Source: Metabacillus sp. B2-18 (GTDB lineage: Bacteria; Bacillota; Bacilli; Bacillales; Bacillaceae). Taken from it: 64,000 bases of DNA. This document shows positions 1 to 9,331 of this stretch, piece after piece; the stretch's first letter is position 1, and each line of letters starts with the position of its first letter. The position numbers were made by a program, and so were the translations under genes. The notes beneath the pieces were generated by a model that was not told where the DNA came from, searched no databases, and worked only from the letters and a program-made list of their open reading frames with translations. Where the stretch lies: contig NZ_CP088245.1 in the NCBI RefSeq assembly GCF_021117275.1, forward strand, positions 3,447,501-3,511,500, in the 5' to 3' direction.

Positions 1-531
1 CCAAGAACATTTGTCCCGTATTTAAATAAATCATTTAATAATTCTTTAACGTACGAAGATTTAAATCAATATGACTTAACAAAAGTCCTCAATATTACGG
101 AAGAAGAATTTTGGGTTTGGATGGATAAATTTGAACCCATCATTTACAAAGAAGCTCCGCTTGCCCTTCATGCCAAAAACGTCTTAAATGAATGGAAGCA
201 TCAGCACGAATTATTATTTATCAGTGCAAGGAGAAAACATTTGTTGGATATCACGCACAACTGGTTTAATGATCAGGACATTTCTTACCACCATATTGAA
301 CTGGTAGGAAGTCATGATAAGCTTGAAGCCGTAAAGAATAATAAGATCTCCATCTTTTTTGAGGACAAGCATGATAATGCCTGTATGATAAGTGAAGAAC
401 ATCAAATTCCCGTTATTTTGTTTAATACACCTTACAATCAAGATCCGATTCCCAAAGGAGTCATTCGGGTAAATGACTGGCTTGAAGCAAAGAATTGGGT
501 AAATCAATGGTATAATGTGAAAGTTTTATAA
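1..531 (+). CDS. yqfW: YqfW-like HAD-type 5'-nucleotidase, 5' end outside window
   Basis: The reading frame is open from base 1, so the start lies upstream; the first in-frame ATG is at 121, but the residues before it (ending EEEFWVW) read as real protein. The visible part resembles the C-terminal two thirds of the 5'-nucleotidase, deoxy (pyrimidine) type C family. The FEDKHDNA stretch is the expected late acidic motif of the HAD fold, and LLFISARRK looks like motif II. The N-terminal catalytic DxD would be outside the window. The position next to zur matches yqfW of B. subtilis. Substrate is unknown; family membership is fairly secure. Confidence 0.8.
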   Translation, partial: PRTFVPYLNKSFNNSLTYEDLNQYDLTKVLNITEEEFWVWMDKFEPIIYKEAPLALHAKNVLNEWKHQHELLFISARRKHLLDITHNWFNDQDISYHHIELVGSHDKLEAVKNNKISIFFEDKHDNACMISEEHQIPVILFNTPYNQDPIPKGVIRVNDWLEAKNWVNQWYNVKVL

Positions 532-535
532 AGCC

Positions 536-566
536 AAAAGCTCTGACACATCGTCAGAGCTTTTTT
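536..566. terminator. Bidirectional intrinsic terminator between yqfW and zur
   Basis: An inverted repeat AAAGCTCTGAC / GTCAGAGCTTT with a 5-base loop is flanked by A and T runs. It can end yqfW on the plus strand and the zinc operon on the minus strand. Confidence 0.8.
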
Positions 567-972
567 AATGACATTGCGGACATTTACCATATACTTCAAA
601 TTTATGTCCACTTATCTCATAATCATTTAAATTCTCCAAATTACCCATTGGACAACCTGGTAATTCCTTCGTTTTTCCACACTTCAAGCAAATAAAATGA
701 TGGTGATGATGTTTACTATCACATGTAAAACGGAAATGTTTTTCCCCAGACAATTCAGTCATTTCAAAAATTCCAAGTTCAGCAAATAAAGATAAATTTC
801 TATAGATTGTATCGAAGCTTAATCCAGGATAATTGTCTTTCAAAGATTCCAAAACATCTTTTGCCGTTAAATACTTATCATAATCTGCAAAAAGTTGAAG
901 CATTTCCTCACGCTTACTTGTATATTTGTATCCTTTGTCTTTCAATAAGTCGAGAGCTTCTTGAACGTTCAT
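565..972 (-). CDS. zur: Zur, zinc-responsive Fur-family repressor
   Basis: This 135-residue protein has an N-terminal winged helix (about 1-80) and a C-terminal metal-binding and dimerisation domain. Two CxxC pairs (CLKC near 96, CPQC at the C terminus) form the structural zinc site, and a run of five histidines lies just before CLKC. Zur represses zinc-uptake genes when zinc is sufficient. Its ATG overlaps the znuB stop by four bases, so it is the last gene of a znuC-znuB-zur operon, which implies autoregulation through the operator upstream of znuC. Fur or PerR are less likely because of the gene context. Confidence 0.93.
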   Translation of the reverse strand: MNVQEALDLLKDKGYKYTSKREEMLQLFADYDKYLTAKDVLESLKDNYPGLSFDTIYRNLSLFAELGIFEMTELSGEKHFRFTCDSKHHHHHFICLKCGKTKELPGCPMGNLENLNDYEISGHKFEVYGKCPQCH

Positions 973-1814
973 GAAACTACTTTCCCCTTTGTCAATTTAG
1001 TCCATAAAATTGTCAATATTAAAATAAGCACTGACAAAATAACAATAGTCCCACCTGGTGCTAAGTCTAAATAATAGGCTAGGAATAATCCAATAATAAC
1101 AGATAATTCGCCAAATAGTACAGAAAAGAAGATTGTTTGCTTAAATCCTTTTGCAATTCGAATGCTCGCTGCAACCGGAAGGGTCATAAGTGAAGATACT
1201 AATAAGATCCCTACAATCCTCATAGACCCACCGATTACAAGGGCAAGCATGAATATAAAAATAAAATGAATGGATTTCGCTTGAATACCAGATGCATTTG
1301 CATGCTCCTCGTCAAACGATAGTAAAAAAAGCTCTTTATAAAGAATAAAAACGATACTAATGACCAAAATAGTAATTCCTAGAATAACAAGCATATCTGT
1401 TCTACTAACAGCACTTATACTTCCAAATAAATAACTAAATAAATCGGTATTAAAGCCATCTGCTAAAGAAATAAAGATAACACTGATTCCAACACCTGCT
1501 GATAATATAATTGGAATGGCTAACTCTTGATAATGTTTATAGACTGTTCTTAGCTTCTCAATAAAAAGTGAGCCTATAACAGAGAAACTCATCCCAAGAT
1601 AAATAGGATTAAGACCAGCAAAAGTTGAAATTTTCTTTTCAAGCAATAAACTCGCAGCAATTCCTGCCAAAGTAACATGACTTAGTGCATCAGCAATAAG
1701 TGACATTCTTCTGACAACTACAAAAACACCTAATAAAGGCGCAATTAAGCCTATGAGCATACCTGATATAAATGCATTTTGTAAAAATTCATATTCAAAA
1801 AGACTACTTAACAT
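969..1814 (-). CDS. znuB: ZnuB, zinc ABC transporter membrane permease
   Basis: A 281-residue hydrophobic protein of the ABC-3 permease family (ZnuB/AdcB/MntB type) with about eight or nine predicted membrane segments. The family region [20 protein letters not shown] lies near residue 33, and a glycine-rich EEHANASG segment near 169 probably forms the coupling loop for the ATPase. It lies 15 bases after znuC and overlaps zur. No extracellular zinc-binding lipoprotein (ZnuA) is encoded here, so that subunit must lie elsewhere in the genome. Confidence 0.92.
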   Translation of the reverse strand: MLSSLFEYEFLQNAFISGMLIGLIAPLLGVFVVVRRMSLIADALSHVTLAGIAASLLLEKKISTFAGLNPIYLGMSFSVIGSLFIEKLRTVYKHYQELAIPIILSAGVGISVIFISLADGFNTDLFSYLFGSISAVSRTDMLVILGITILVISIVFILYKELFLLSFDEEHANASGIQAKSIHFIFIFMLALVIGGSMRIVGILLVSSLMTLPVAASIRIAKGFKQTIFFSVLFGELSVIIGLFLAYYLDLAPGGTIVILSVLILILTILWTKLTKGKVVS

Positions 1815-1829
1815 CTTGTATATCCTCCA

Positions 1830-2591
1830 TTAATGGGAGTGATCATGTGACAACACATGTAGAGAGTGCCCATAAAAGTCAGACATCTCATCGTCCTTTA
1901 ATAATTCAAATTCCTTTGAGTTTCCATGGAAGTGCAGGTGCTTATTAATACATGCAACATGGGAAACTTTATCTGATATTGTTCCAATATCATGGGTAAC
2001 TAGTATAAGGGTGATACCTAATTCCTTATTTAAGTTAAGAAGCATATCATAAAAATTTTGAACTGTCTTCGCATCAACGCCTACAGTTGGCTCATCTAAA
2101 ATTAATAATTTTGGATCACTAACAATTGCCCTTGCAATAAAAGCTCTTTGTTGTTGTCCACCAGACAGCTCTCCTATGTTCCTTTTTGTAAATTCACTCA
2201 ATCCAACAGCATCAATCGCTTCATACACTCGCTTCCGATCTTGTTGATTCATAAATTTAAACAATCCGAGTCTTGATGTTAATCCACTGGAAACGACTTC
2301 AAAAACCGAAGCAGGGAATCCTGTGTTAAAGCTATTTGCTTTTTGCGAAACAAATCCAATTTCATGCCAGTTTTTGAACTTTTGGATAGATTGACCAAAG
2401 AGTTTAATCTCACCTTGTTGGGGTTTCAAAAGACCCAATAAACATTTTAATAATGTTGTTTTTCCAGATCCATTTGGACCAACAAGACCAAGAAAGCTTC
2501 CTTGTTCAATCGTTAAATTTATATTTTCAAGAACTTTTTGTCGTTCATACGTATAATCTACATGTTTTATTTCTACTATAGGTTGATTCAT
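1830..2591 (-). CDS. znuC: ZnuC, zinc ABC transporter ATP-binding subunit
   Basis: A 253-residue ABC ATPase with Walker A GPNGSGKTT (residues 38-46), signature LSGGQQQR near 143, Walker B LLILDEPTVGVD near 162 and a switch histidine in LVTHD. The histidine-rich C terminus (HSLHVLSHDHSH) is typical of zinc-transport ATPases. The start is preceded by AAAGGATG. It is the first gene of the zinc operon; a Zur-like operator lies about 14-39 bases upstream of the ATG. Confidence 0.93.
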   Translation of the reverse strand: MNQPIVEIKHVDYTYERQKVLENINLTIEQGSFLGLVGPNGSGKTTLLKCLLGLLKPQQGEIKLFGQSIQKFKNWHEIGFVSQKANSFNTGFPASVFEVVSSGLTSRLGLFKFMNQQDRKRVYEAIDAVGLSEFTKRNIGELSGGQQQRAFIARAIVSDPKLLILDEPTVGVDAKTVQNFYDMLLNLNKELGITLILVTHDIGTISDKVSHVACINKHLHFHGNSKEFELLKDDEMSDFYGHSLHVLSHDHSH

Positions 2592-2604
2592 CTTTCTTCA
2601 TCCT

Positions 2605-2630
2605 TTACGATTTAAGAATCGTTCCGATTT
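2605..2630 (-). promoter_or_regulatory. Candidate Zur operator upstream of znuC
   Basis: On the gene strand this segment contains AAATCGGAAC and AAATCGTAA half-sites, close to the Bacillus Zur box half-site AAATCGTAAT. Overlapping dyads (AATCG/CGATT) add symmetry, but the full consensus palindrome is imperfect. The position just upstream of a zinc-uptake operon encoding its own Zur supports the call. Confidence 0.5.
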
Positions 2631-2774
2631 AATAAAAATACGTTTAAAAGGTATTCTTATTTATAACATGAAAATTGTACAGGAATCTTACTTAAAAGTA
2701 AAGGATAATTACTTGTAAAAAAACAGCACATTTTAGATCAAATCTCCATACATTGTTTCAGAGGAGGTTTGAAA

Positions 2775-3029
2775 ATGATCTTATTTCAAAAAATTATTAA
2801 TCAAAAGTTAAACAACATTTCTGTTGAGGAACTTATGCAATATGCCAAACAATTTAATATTTCAATAGGTCGAGCCCAAGCAGCCGAAGTAGTGAAAGCA
2901 ATGAATGGAAAAAATATCAATATCTTTAATGTGAATGAAAGAAAAAAGCTGTTATCGCAAATTGCATCCATTACCTCTCCACAAACGGCACAGCAGGTTA
3001 ATCAATTATTTCAGAAATTTACTAATTGA
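2775..3029 (+). CDS. yqfT: YqfT, small conserved Bacillus protein (DUF2624-like)
   Basis: An 84-residue protein of unknown function at the yqfT position between the zinc operon and nfo. The chosen ATG lies 7 bases after GAGGAGG (2761-2767); a TTG six bases earlier is too close to that site. The sequence is mainly helical and polar, without signal or membrane segments. It is transcribed away from znuC and ends just before a good terminator. Recognition rests on sequence style and synteny. Confidence 0.75.
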   Translation: MILFQKIINQKLNNISVEELMQYAKQFNISIGRAQAAEVVKAMNGKNINIFNVNERKKLLSQIASITSPQTAQQVNQLFQKFTN

Positions 3030-3067
3030 CCATATACTTAGAAACATAAAAGCAATCAAATTTTATC

Positions 3068-3104
3068 AAGGAACAGTACATATTTGTTACTGTTCCTTTT
3101 TATT
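3068..3104 (+). terminator. Intrinsic terminator of yqfT
   Basis: Stem AAGGAACAGTA / TACTGTTCCTT, 9-base loop, followed by a T-rich tail. Confidence 0.8.
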
Positions 3105-3109
3105 TGCCA

Positions 3110-3141
3110 TAAAAAAGAGAGCAGCACTGATTGCAGCTCCC
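3110..3141 (-). terminator. Intrinsic terminator of nfo
   Basis: On the minus strand the stem GGGAGC-T-GCA / TGC-T-GCTCTC, with one internal mismatch, is followed by six T. It starts 10 bases after the nfo stop. Confidence 0.75.
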
Positions 3142-3151
3142 TCCCTAATTG

Positions 3152-4045
3152 TTACTGATTTGCTATTTTATCTAGTAATCCCTCATCAAATGTTTTTTCT
3201 TTTAACATATTGATTTCAAATTGATAAGGAGGCTTCTTGTACTTCTTATCTTCCCCGACAAAAGGTGTTTCTAATATTTTTGGAACATCCATTAAAGAAG
3301 GATGATGAACAATATGACTAAGTGCTCCAAAGCCAATATGTCCAAAACCAATGTTTTCATGACGGTCCTTTCTTGCTCCCATTGGATTTTTACTATCATT
3401 AATATGAAGAACTTTTATCCGGTCGATTCCAATTATGGAGTCAAACTCTTTTAACACACCATCAAAATCATTTACAATATCGTAACCAGCGTCATGAGTA
3501 TGACAAGTGTCAAAGCAAACAGATAAATGTTGATTATGTGTTACACCATCAATAATTTTCGCTAACTCATCAAATGAACTTCCACATTCTGAACCTTTAC
3601 CAGCCATTGTTTCAAGTGCAATTTGAACTTCTTGGTTATTTTCAAGAACTTCATTTAAGCCCTCAATAATTTTTCTGATTCCTTCATCTGCTCCAGCACC
3701 TACATGTGCACCAGGGTGAAGAACAATTTGCTTTGCACCAATTGCATGAGTTCTTTCAATCTCAGAGCGTAAGAAATCAACACCTAATTGAAAGGTTGCG
3801 GGATTTGTTGTGTTACCAATATTAATAATATAAGGGGCATGTACAATAATTTCATTGATTCCATGCTCCTTCATATGTTCTTTACCCGCTTCTATATTCA
3901 AATCTTCTATTTTTTTACGTCTTGTATTCTGAGGGGCACCAGTGTATACCATAAATGTATTGGCACCGTATGATACAGCTTCTTCACTAGATGTAAGAAG
4001 CATCTTTTTCCCGCTCATTGACACATGTGAACCAATTTTCAACAT
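3152..4045 (-). CDS. nfo: Endonuclease IV (AP endonuclease)
   Basis: A 297-residue TIM-barrel AP endonuclease that nicks DNA 5' to abasic sites in base-excision repair, using a trinuclear zinc site. Family signatures are present in order: HPGAHVGAG near 109, [11 protein letters not shown] near 143, [11 protein letters not shown] near 177, and [20 protein letters not shown] near 214-233, which supply the His/Glu/Asp ligands. In B. subtilis (yqfS) the gene is forespore-expressed and helps repair spore DNA. It sits 13 bases after cshB and may be co-transcribed with it. Confidence 0.95.
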   Translation of the reverse strand: MLKIGSHVSMSGKKMLLTSSEEAVSYGANTFMVYTGAPQNTRRKKIEDLNIEAGKEHMKEHGINEIIVHAPYIINIGNTTNPATFQLGVDFLRSEIERTHAIGAKQIVLHPGAHVGAGADEGIRKIIEGLNEVLENNQEVQIALETMAGKGSECGSSFDELAKIIDGVTHNQHLSVCFDTCHTHDAGYDIVNDFDGVLKEFDSIIGIDRIKVLHINDSKNPMGARKDRHENIGFGHIGFGALSHIVHHPSLMDVPKILETPFVGEDKKYKKPPYQFEINMLKEKTFDEGLLDKIANQ

Positions 4046-4058
4046 TTACTCTCTCTCC

Positions 4059-5375
4059 CTATTTTTGTTTTTTGTCTAACCTTCTTTTTCTCTTTTTAAT
4101 TTGTTCCATTTCTCGGCCCATCTTCTTTTTATAGCCTGGTTTTACCTTTTTAGGTTTTTGAACAATACTTTTCGCTAAAGCATCTACCTCGTCTGTTACT
4201 CTTTTTCGATTTTGACGACGTTTTCTATCATCAATGTCACGCCATTCTCCACCAACAAAATCTTTATTAATAAATTCAATACCTTGCTTTTCAAGCTTGT
4301 TTAACGCATCTTCATCAGAAGTCTCATATAATGTCACAGCAATACCTGAACTACCTGCACGAGCTGTTCTTCCAACACGATGAATATAGAATTCTAAATC
4401 ATTAGTAGGAATTTCATAGTTTAAAACATGACTTATTCCTTTAATGTCAATTCCACGTGCGGCTAAGTCTGTTGCAACAACATATTGGAATTCTAGCTCA
4501 TTAATCTGCTTCATCATTTTTTTCCGATCACGCGGGGATAAATCACCATGTATTCTTCCGACCTTTAAACCTTTTTCAATGAGTGCATCTGCTAATTCAT
4601 CCGCATTCTTTTTTGTGTTTGTAAAAACAATGGCTAAAAAAGGATTAAAATCCTTAAGCATATCATGAACAAGTTGTTTCTTATCGCGATGTCTAACTGG
4701 AACAAGAATATGTTCAATCTTTGCTGCAGTCGCTTGTTTAGGAGCTACATGTGTAAATTTTGGATTTGCCAAGTATTTTTTCAAAAATGGTTTTAGCTTT
4801 TCTGGAATAGTCGCAGAAAAAACTAAAATTTGTAATTGTTCAGGCATTTGCCCTGCAACCATATCCACATCTTTTATAAATCCCATATCTAAGATCATAT
4901 CTGCTTCGTCAACCACAAATGAACGAACCCGATTGATAACTAGTGCGTTTTCTTTTACGAGGTCATTTATTCGCCCCGGTGTACCTACAACGATTTGTGG
5001 TTGGGTTTTTAATTTTTCTATTGTTCTTTGTTTGTCTGTACCACCTATAAAAAGCTTTGCAGATATATTATCCGGTGAAAAAGAAATTAGTTTTCCAACC
5101 TCATTGTAAATTTGTGATGCTAATTCTCTTGTCGGAGCCGTTATAACGACTTGTACTTCTTGTCGATCAGTATCAACTTGATTAATTAATGGTAGTAAGT
5201 AAGCATGTGTTTTTCCTGTACCAGTTTGAGATTGCCCAATCGCACTTTCACCTCTTAAAATAGAGGGAATTAATCGCTCCTGTATCTCAGTTGGCTCAAA
5301 GAATTTTAATTCTTTTGTGATCGCTTCTATAATAAAAGGCTTTAATGAAAAACGCTCAAATTTTGTTTGTTCCAT
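4059..5375 (-). CDS. cshB: CshB, DEAD-box RNA helicase
   Basis: A 438-residue DEAD-box helicase with Q motif region FEPTEIQERLIPSIL, motif I SQTGTGKT, motif Ia PTRELASQ, motif II VDEAD, motif III SAT and motif VI HRVGRTARAG. The C-terminal tail from about 385 is very rich in Lys and Arg, probably for RNA binding. It matches YqfR/CshB, linked in Bacillus to cold-shock RNA remodelling. The start follows AAGGAGAG. Confidence 0.92.
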   Translation of the reverse strand: MEQTKFERFSLKPFIIEAITKELKFFEPTEIQERLIPSILRGESAIGQSQTGTGKTHAYLLPLINQVDTDRQEVQVVITAPTRELASQIYNEVGKLISFSPDNISAKLFIGGTDKQRTIEKLKTQPQIVVGTPGRINDLVKENALVINRVRSFVVDEADMILDMGFIKDVDMVAGQMPEQLQILVFSATIPEKLKPFLKKYLANPKFTHVAPKQATAAKIEHILVPVRHRDKKQLVHDMLKDFNPFLAIVFTNTKKNADELADALIEKGLKVGRIHGDLSPRDRKKMMKQINELEFQYVVATDLAARGIDIKGISHVLNYEIPTNDLEFYIHRVGRTARAGSSGIAVTLYETSDEDALNKLEKQGIEFINKDFVGGEWRDIDDRKRRQNRKRVTDEVDALAKSIVQKPKKVKPGYKKKMGREMEQIKKRKRRLDKKQK

Positions 5376-5574
5376 CCGTATCTCTCCTTTTTGATAAAGT
5401 TCTTATTTTATACATAAATCGACACTTTATCAGTCCATCATTAGATTATACCTTATTGAATAAAAAACTCAAATTATGTAAAACATTTTTTCATTTTTTT
5501 ATATAACAGAAACCAATTGACGTTTAAATGCATAGTCTAAAACAGGGTAATGAACTTTGAAAGGAGGAATTTTA

Positions 5575-6225
5575 ATGTTTCAGCAAAGACCGATGCCTCC
5601 TATGAATTCCAGAGGTTACTTCCCACAACAAGGGCAATTTCCGATGGGACGACAAGTAAATCCAGGCTCATTCATGGGCAGAGGACAATTAGGGTCGCAA
5701 ATGGCTGCTAGAGGTGCAGGTGGTGGCGGTGGATTAAAAGGTATTCTTTCAAAAATACTGCCGGGCTCACAAGGTGCAGCTGGAGGAGGGATAAACCCCC
5801 AAAGCTTTATTGGTGGTGCAAATGCTGCTTCAAATGCAACTAGAGCCACCGGATCTCTACAAGGGCTGATGAATCCTTCAAACATTTCAGGAATGCTTGG
5901 TAATGTGCAACGTGTATTAGGAATGGCACAGCAGGTAACACCAATGGTCCAAAAATACGGTCCATTAGTAAAGAATCTTCCGGCTATGGTAAAGATTTAT
6001 CGTGAGCTAAACAGCAGTAATGATAATGAGTCAAATGAATCCACAAATGAAACAGCACAAGCAGCTACTGTTACAGAACAGTCGAATCAGCCAACAAATC
6101 CAAACGTTAGTAAAAAAACATCTAAAAAAGAGTCTCCAAGTATATCTGAAGAAGTTATGCAATCAACTGAAACCAAAAAGCGTAAACCAATGCCAAGAAG
6201 CTCTCAGCCAAAAATGTATATCTAA
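5575..6225 (+). CDS. yqfQ: YqfQ/VrrA-like Gly/Gln-rich protein, probable spore coat component
   Basis: A 216-residue low-complexity protein. The N-terminal part is rich in Gln, Pro, Met and Gly; a glycine run (about 51-57) precedes a middle region with a conserved-looking MAQQVTPMVQKYGPLVKNLP segment, and the tail is Asn/Ser/Lys-rich. This resembles B. subtilis YqfQ and the VrrA proteins named for variable repeats. The ATG at 5575 lies 7 bases after AAAGGAGG; an upstream in-frame TTG would place the ribosome site inside the gene. A spore-coat role is inferred from family annotation. Confidence 0.7.
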   Translation: MFQQRPMPPMNSRGYFPQQGQFPMGRQVNPGSFMGRGQLGSQMAARGAGGGGGLKGILSKILPGSQGAAGGGINPQSFIGGANAASNATRATGSLQGLMNPSNISGMLGNVQRVLGMAQQVTPMVQKYGPLVKNLPAMVKIYRELNSSNDNESNESTNETAQAATVTEQSNQPTNPNVSKKTSKKESPSISEEVMQSTETKKRKPMPRSSQPKMYI

Positions 6226-6234
6226 TATTCCTCT

Positions 6235-6263
6235 TTGTATTCTTTCCTGAATTTCGTTATAAT
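6235..6263 (+). promoter_or_regulatory. SigA-type promoter upstream of ispH
   Basis: TTGTAT (6235-6240), a 17-base spacer and a perfect TATAAT (6258-6263). Transcripts would start near 6270, about 15-20 bases before the hairpin at 6285, and could continue into ispH. Confidence 0.6.
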
Positions 6264-6284
6264 ATTAAGAGATTGTGAGACATA

Positions 6285-6309
6285 AGAGCCGTTTAGCGGC
6301 TTTTTTTTC
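6285..6309 (+). terminator. Intrinsic terminator, after yqfQ and in the ispH leader
   Basis: Stem AGCCG / CGGCT with a 5-base loop followed by eight T. It ends yqfQ transcripts, but it also lies just downstream of the TATAAT promoter at 6235-6263, so it may attenuate that transcript. Confidence 0.7.
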
Positions 6310-6378
6310 AGTAGAAGCAGGGGACAAAGGGTCAATCATTTGTCAGCTCTCTATTTGATCTCTTAAGGAGGCAATATA

Positions 6379-7326
6379 ATGGATATAATTAAAATCGCTC
6401 CACGCGGTTATTGTTATGGTGTTGTCGATGCAATGGTTATTGCAAAAAATGCAGCATTAGATAAATCTTTACCTAGACCTATCTACATTTTAGGAATGAT
6501 TGTTCATAATAAACATGTAACAGATGCCTTTGAAGAGGATGGCATTATTACTTTAGATGGGGAAAACCGCTTAGAAATCTTAGAAAAGGTTGATAAAGGA
6601 ACGGTTGTATTTACTGCCCATGGAGTTTCACCTGAAGTAAGAAAGCTTGCTAAGGAAAAAGGACTTGTTACTATTGATGCCACATGTCCAGATGTTTCTA
6701 GAACACATGACCTTATTCGTGAAAAAAAAGCTGAAGGGTACAACGTGATTTATATCGGCAAAAAAGGACACCCTGAGCCAGAAGGTGCTGTCGGGGTGGC
6801 ACCAGAAATTGTGCATCTTGTCGAATCGGTTGAAGATGTGGAACAGCTCTCTCTTGAAAATGAAAAACTGGTCGTTACGAATCAAACAACAATGAGCCAA
6901 TGGGATGTTGCCGACATTATGGAAAAAGTAAAAGAAAAATTTCCGCATGTTGAAATTCATCGTGAAATTTGCTTAGCTACTCAGGTCCGTCAAGAAGCTG
7001 TTGCTGAACAAGCAACAGAAGCAGATTTAACAATTGTTGTAGGTGACCCGAAAAGTAATAATTCAAATCGATTAGCACAAGTATCTGAGCAAATTGCCGG
7101 TACAAGAGCATATCGAATCTCAGATATAAGTGAACTTAAACTCGAGTGGTTAAAAGATGTGAAAACTGTTGCAGTAACTGCAGGAGCATCCACTCCAACG
7201 CCTATTACAAAGAAGGTTATTCAGTTCTTAGAGCAATATAATCCGGAGGACGAATCAACATGGAGTTTGGATCATAAAGTTCCATTATCTAAGATCCTCC
7301 CAAAAGTAAAGGTGAAAAATTCTTAA
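6379..7326 (+). CDS. ispH: IspH, HMBPP reductase of the MEP pathway
   Basis: A 315-residue iron-sulfur enzyme that makes IPP and DMAPP from HMBPP in the last step of non-mevalonate isoprenoid synthesis. The three cluster cysteines are visible: Cys12 (GYCYG), one in DATCPDV near 96 and one in REICLATQ near 193. The conserved TNQTTMS and [11 protein letters not shown] motifs are present. The ATG follows AAGGAGG. It is monocistronic between two terminators. Confidence 0.96.
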   Translation: MDIIKIAPRGYCYGVVDAMVIAKNAALDKSLPRPIYILGMIVHNKHVTDAFEEDGIITLDGENRLEILEKVDKGTVVFTAHGVSPEVRKLAKEKGLVTIDATCPDVSRTHDLIREKKAEGYNVIYIGKKGHPEPEGAVGVAPEIVHLVESVEDVEQLSLENEKLVVTNQTTMSQWDVADIMEKVKEKFPHVEIHREICLATQVRQEAVAEQATEADLTIVVGDPKSNNSNRLAQVSEQIAGTRAYRISDISELKLEWLKDVKTVAVTAGASTPTPITKKVIQFLEQYNPEDESTWSLDHKVPLSKILPKVKVKNS

Positions 7327-7335
7327 TATAAGAAA

Positions 7336-7368
7336 CAAAAACCCATTCAGAAATGAATGGGTTTTTTC
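7336..7368. terminator. Bidirectional terminator between ispH and yqfO
   Basis: Perfect stem AAACCCATTC / GAATGGGTTT with A and T tracts on the two sides, serving the convergent ispH and yqfO genes. Confidence 0.85.
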
Positions 7369-7373
7369 TTATT

Positions 7374-8495
7374 CTATACAAATTTAAATGGATTTGTATC
7401 AACCTGAGATCCAAAGACCTTCACATCAAACTTTTCGTTCAAGCATAATTCTCCTAATTTTTTAGAAACTCCATCAATCATCACTTTTTCCACATGATGA
7501 CCTGGATCTATAACATTTAAATCCATCATCATAGCATCATGGGCAACATGGAAGTAAAGATCTCCCGTAACATAAACATCTGCACCTTTAAATTTTGCCT
7601 GTTGGATATATTTATTACCATCTCCACCCAAAACGGCAACTTTTTTTATTTTCGCATCTGGTTTCCCTACCATTCTTACTCGTTCAACATGCAAAGAGCT
7701 TTTAACAAGTTCAGCAAACTCTTGAAGGGTTAGTTCCTTATTTAATTTCCCAATTCGCCCTAGGCCCAGAATTTCTCCCTTTTGTTCTACAGGATAAATA
7801 TCATAAGCTACTTCCTCATAAGGATGTGATTTCAACATAGCTTGAATGACCTTTTTTTGTATTGACAGAGGGAAAATGGTTTCAATTCTGTGTTCGTCTA
7901 CATACTCAAGTTTGCCCTTTTCGCCTATGAATGGATTTGCCTGATCTAGAGGCAAAAAGCTTCCCTCTCCTTTAGCTGAAAAAGAACAGTGACTATAGGC
8001 ACCGATATGACCAGCTCCTGCACTTCCTAACGCATCTCTCACTACTTTTTCATGGGTACCAGGTACAAACACCACCAGCTTCTTTAATTGATCCTCATAC
8101 GTAGGAACAAGCACTTCTAAATTGGTTAATTGCAATGCTTCTGCTAATAAATCATTAACCCCGCCAACTGCTACATCCAAATTAGTATGTGCAGCATACA
8201 ACGCAATGTTGTGTTTGATACACTTTTCAAGCATTCTTCCATAAGTGGTTTCAGTTGATAGGGTTTTAATTGGTCTAAAAATCGGAGGATGATGAGCAAT
8301 TATTAAATCAACATTTTGATCGATCGCTTCATCAATGACAGATTCAACTACATCTAATGTGATCATTACATTTTTGACTTTTTTGTTTAAACTACCAATT
8401 TGAAGCCCAATTTTATCTCCTTCAACAGCATATGCTTTTGGAGAGAATGCCTCAAATAATTGAATGACTTCATAACCATTTGGTATTTTAGTCAT
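7374..8495 (-). CDS. yqfO: YqfO, NIF3/DUF34-family metal-binding protein
   Basis: A 373-residue NIF3-like protein with the family metal ligands in IAHHPPIF (near 67) and in the C-terminal DPGHHVE region. Between the two NIF3 halves lies the roughly 100-residue PII-like insertion (about 130-235) typical of the long Bacillus form. The family is often annotated as GTP cyclohydrolase I type 2, but its physiological role is unsettled. It overlaps trmK by four bases, which suggests translational coupling. Confidence 0.88.
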   Translation of the reverse strand: MTKIPNGYEVIQLFEAFSPKAYAVEGDKIGLQIGSLNKKVKNVMITLDVVESVIDEAIDQNVDLIIAHHPPIFRPIKTLSTETTYGRMLEKCIKHNIALYAAHTNLDVAVGGVNDLLAEALQLTNLEVLVPTYEDQLKKLVVFVPGTHEKVVRDALGSAGAGHIGAYSHCSFSAKGEGSFLPLDQANPFIGEKGKLEYVDEHRIETIFPLSIQKKVIQAMLKSHPYEEVAYDIYPVEQKGEILGLGRIGKLNKELTLQEFAELVKSSLHVERVRMVGKPDAKIKKVAVLGGDGNKYIQQAKFKGADVYVTGDLYFHVAHDAMMMDLNVIDPGHHVEKVMIDGVSKKLGELCLNEKFDVKVFGSQVDTNPFKFV

Positions 8496-9208
8496 ATGGT
8501 AAGAACCTCCTCCACCAGCTTCATTTGCTTTATTATTTCTTGATATTTCTCATTATTTTCATATGTATGTCCAGCTTCTTCAAGTTTCGCAATGATGGAT
8601 TTCCAATGTTGATATTCCCCAGACCATTTTTTTTGAAACGTTTCTGATTTCTCCTTAGCTAAAATTGGTCCTAATAGCAGTCCTGCTTCATAAGAATAAT
8701 GATTATATGGACGCTTTGCTTCACCTTTCTCCGCTATTAGTACTTCGTAAAGCTTTTCATCTTCCTCTAAAATTTCTTCTTCAATAAGCTCCCATCCGTT
8801 TTCTACTAACCACTCACGTATATAAATGGCATGAATGTTAGGCTGAAGGATTAAACGGGTAACATCTGTTAATTTTGATTTTCCTTCCTCTAATATCTTT
8901 TTAATTAGAGCACCACCCATTCCTGCAATGGTAATACAGTCAACAGGCTCACCGTCCTCTATTACTGAAAGTCCATCACCTTGTCTTACAGATATTACAT
9001 TAGAAAGATTACATTTCATTACCTGATTTTTAGCAGATAAAAAAGGACCATCTGTAATTTCCCCGGCAATCGCAGCCTTAGCCTTTCCTTGTAAGATAGA
9101 GTAACAAGGTAAATAAGCATGATCCGAGCCTATATCAGCAAAGATCGCATCTTTTGGAACATAAGATGCAACTGTTTCAAGTCTTTTTGAAAGCTTTAAT
9201 TCATTCAT
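8492..9208 (-). CDS. trmK: TrmK, tRNA adenine-22 N1-methyltransferase
   Basis: A 238-residue class I SAM methyltransferase making m1A22 in tRNA. The SAM-binding motif ADIGSDHAYLP is near 29, followed by the family AGMGGALI motif near 91 and LQPN near 115. The C terminus forms the expected helical domain. I place the start at MNELKLSKRLE, matching B. subtilis YqfN; a GTG five codons upstream has no better ribosome site. It is translationally coupled to yqfO. Confidence 0.9.
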   Translation of the reverse strand: MNELKLSKRLETVASYVPKDAIFADIGSDHAYLPCYSILQGKAKAAIAGEITDGPFLSAKNQVMKCNLSNVISVRQGDGLSVIEDGEPVDCITIAGMGGALIKKILEEGKSKLTDVTRLILQPNIHAIYIREWLVENGWELIEEEILEEDEKLYEVLIAEKGEAKRPYNHYSYEAGLLLGPILAKEKSETFQKKWSGEYQHWKSIIAKLEEAGHTYENNEKYQEIIKQMKLVEEVLTI

Positions 9209-9287
9209 AAAGTTAGTCACCACAATTCGTTATTCTACATTTTCTTGGACATCATTAGCTTGTCCAAAAGCTCCTAATTAAAAGTAT

Positions 9288-9320
9288 AAAAAAAGTCCTT
9301 CACAGATGCAAAGGACTTCT
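9288..9320 (-). terminator. Terminator of cccA
   Basis: Stem AAGTCCTT / AAGGACTT with a 10-base loop; on the minus strand it is followed by seven T. It lies just downstream of the cccA stop. Confidence 0.8.
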
Positions 9321-9331
9321 TTATTTGTAGG

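Noticed and set aside
565..2591. Complete zinc transporter operon including ZnuA
   Set aside because: No lipoprotein-type substrate-binding gene is encoded next to znuCB in this window.
6504..7193. Minus-strand ORFs inside ispH
   Set aside because: They are shadows of the conserved ispH coding frame.
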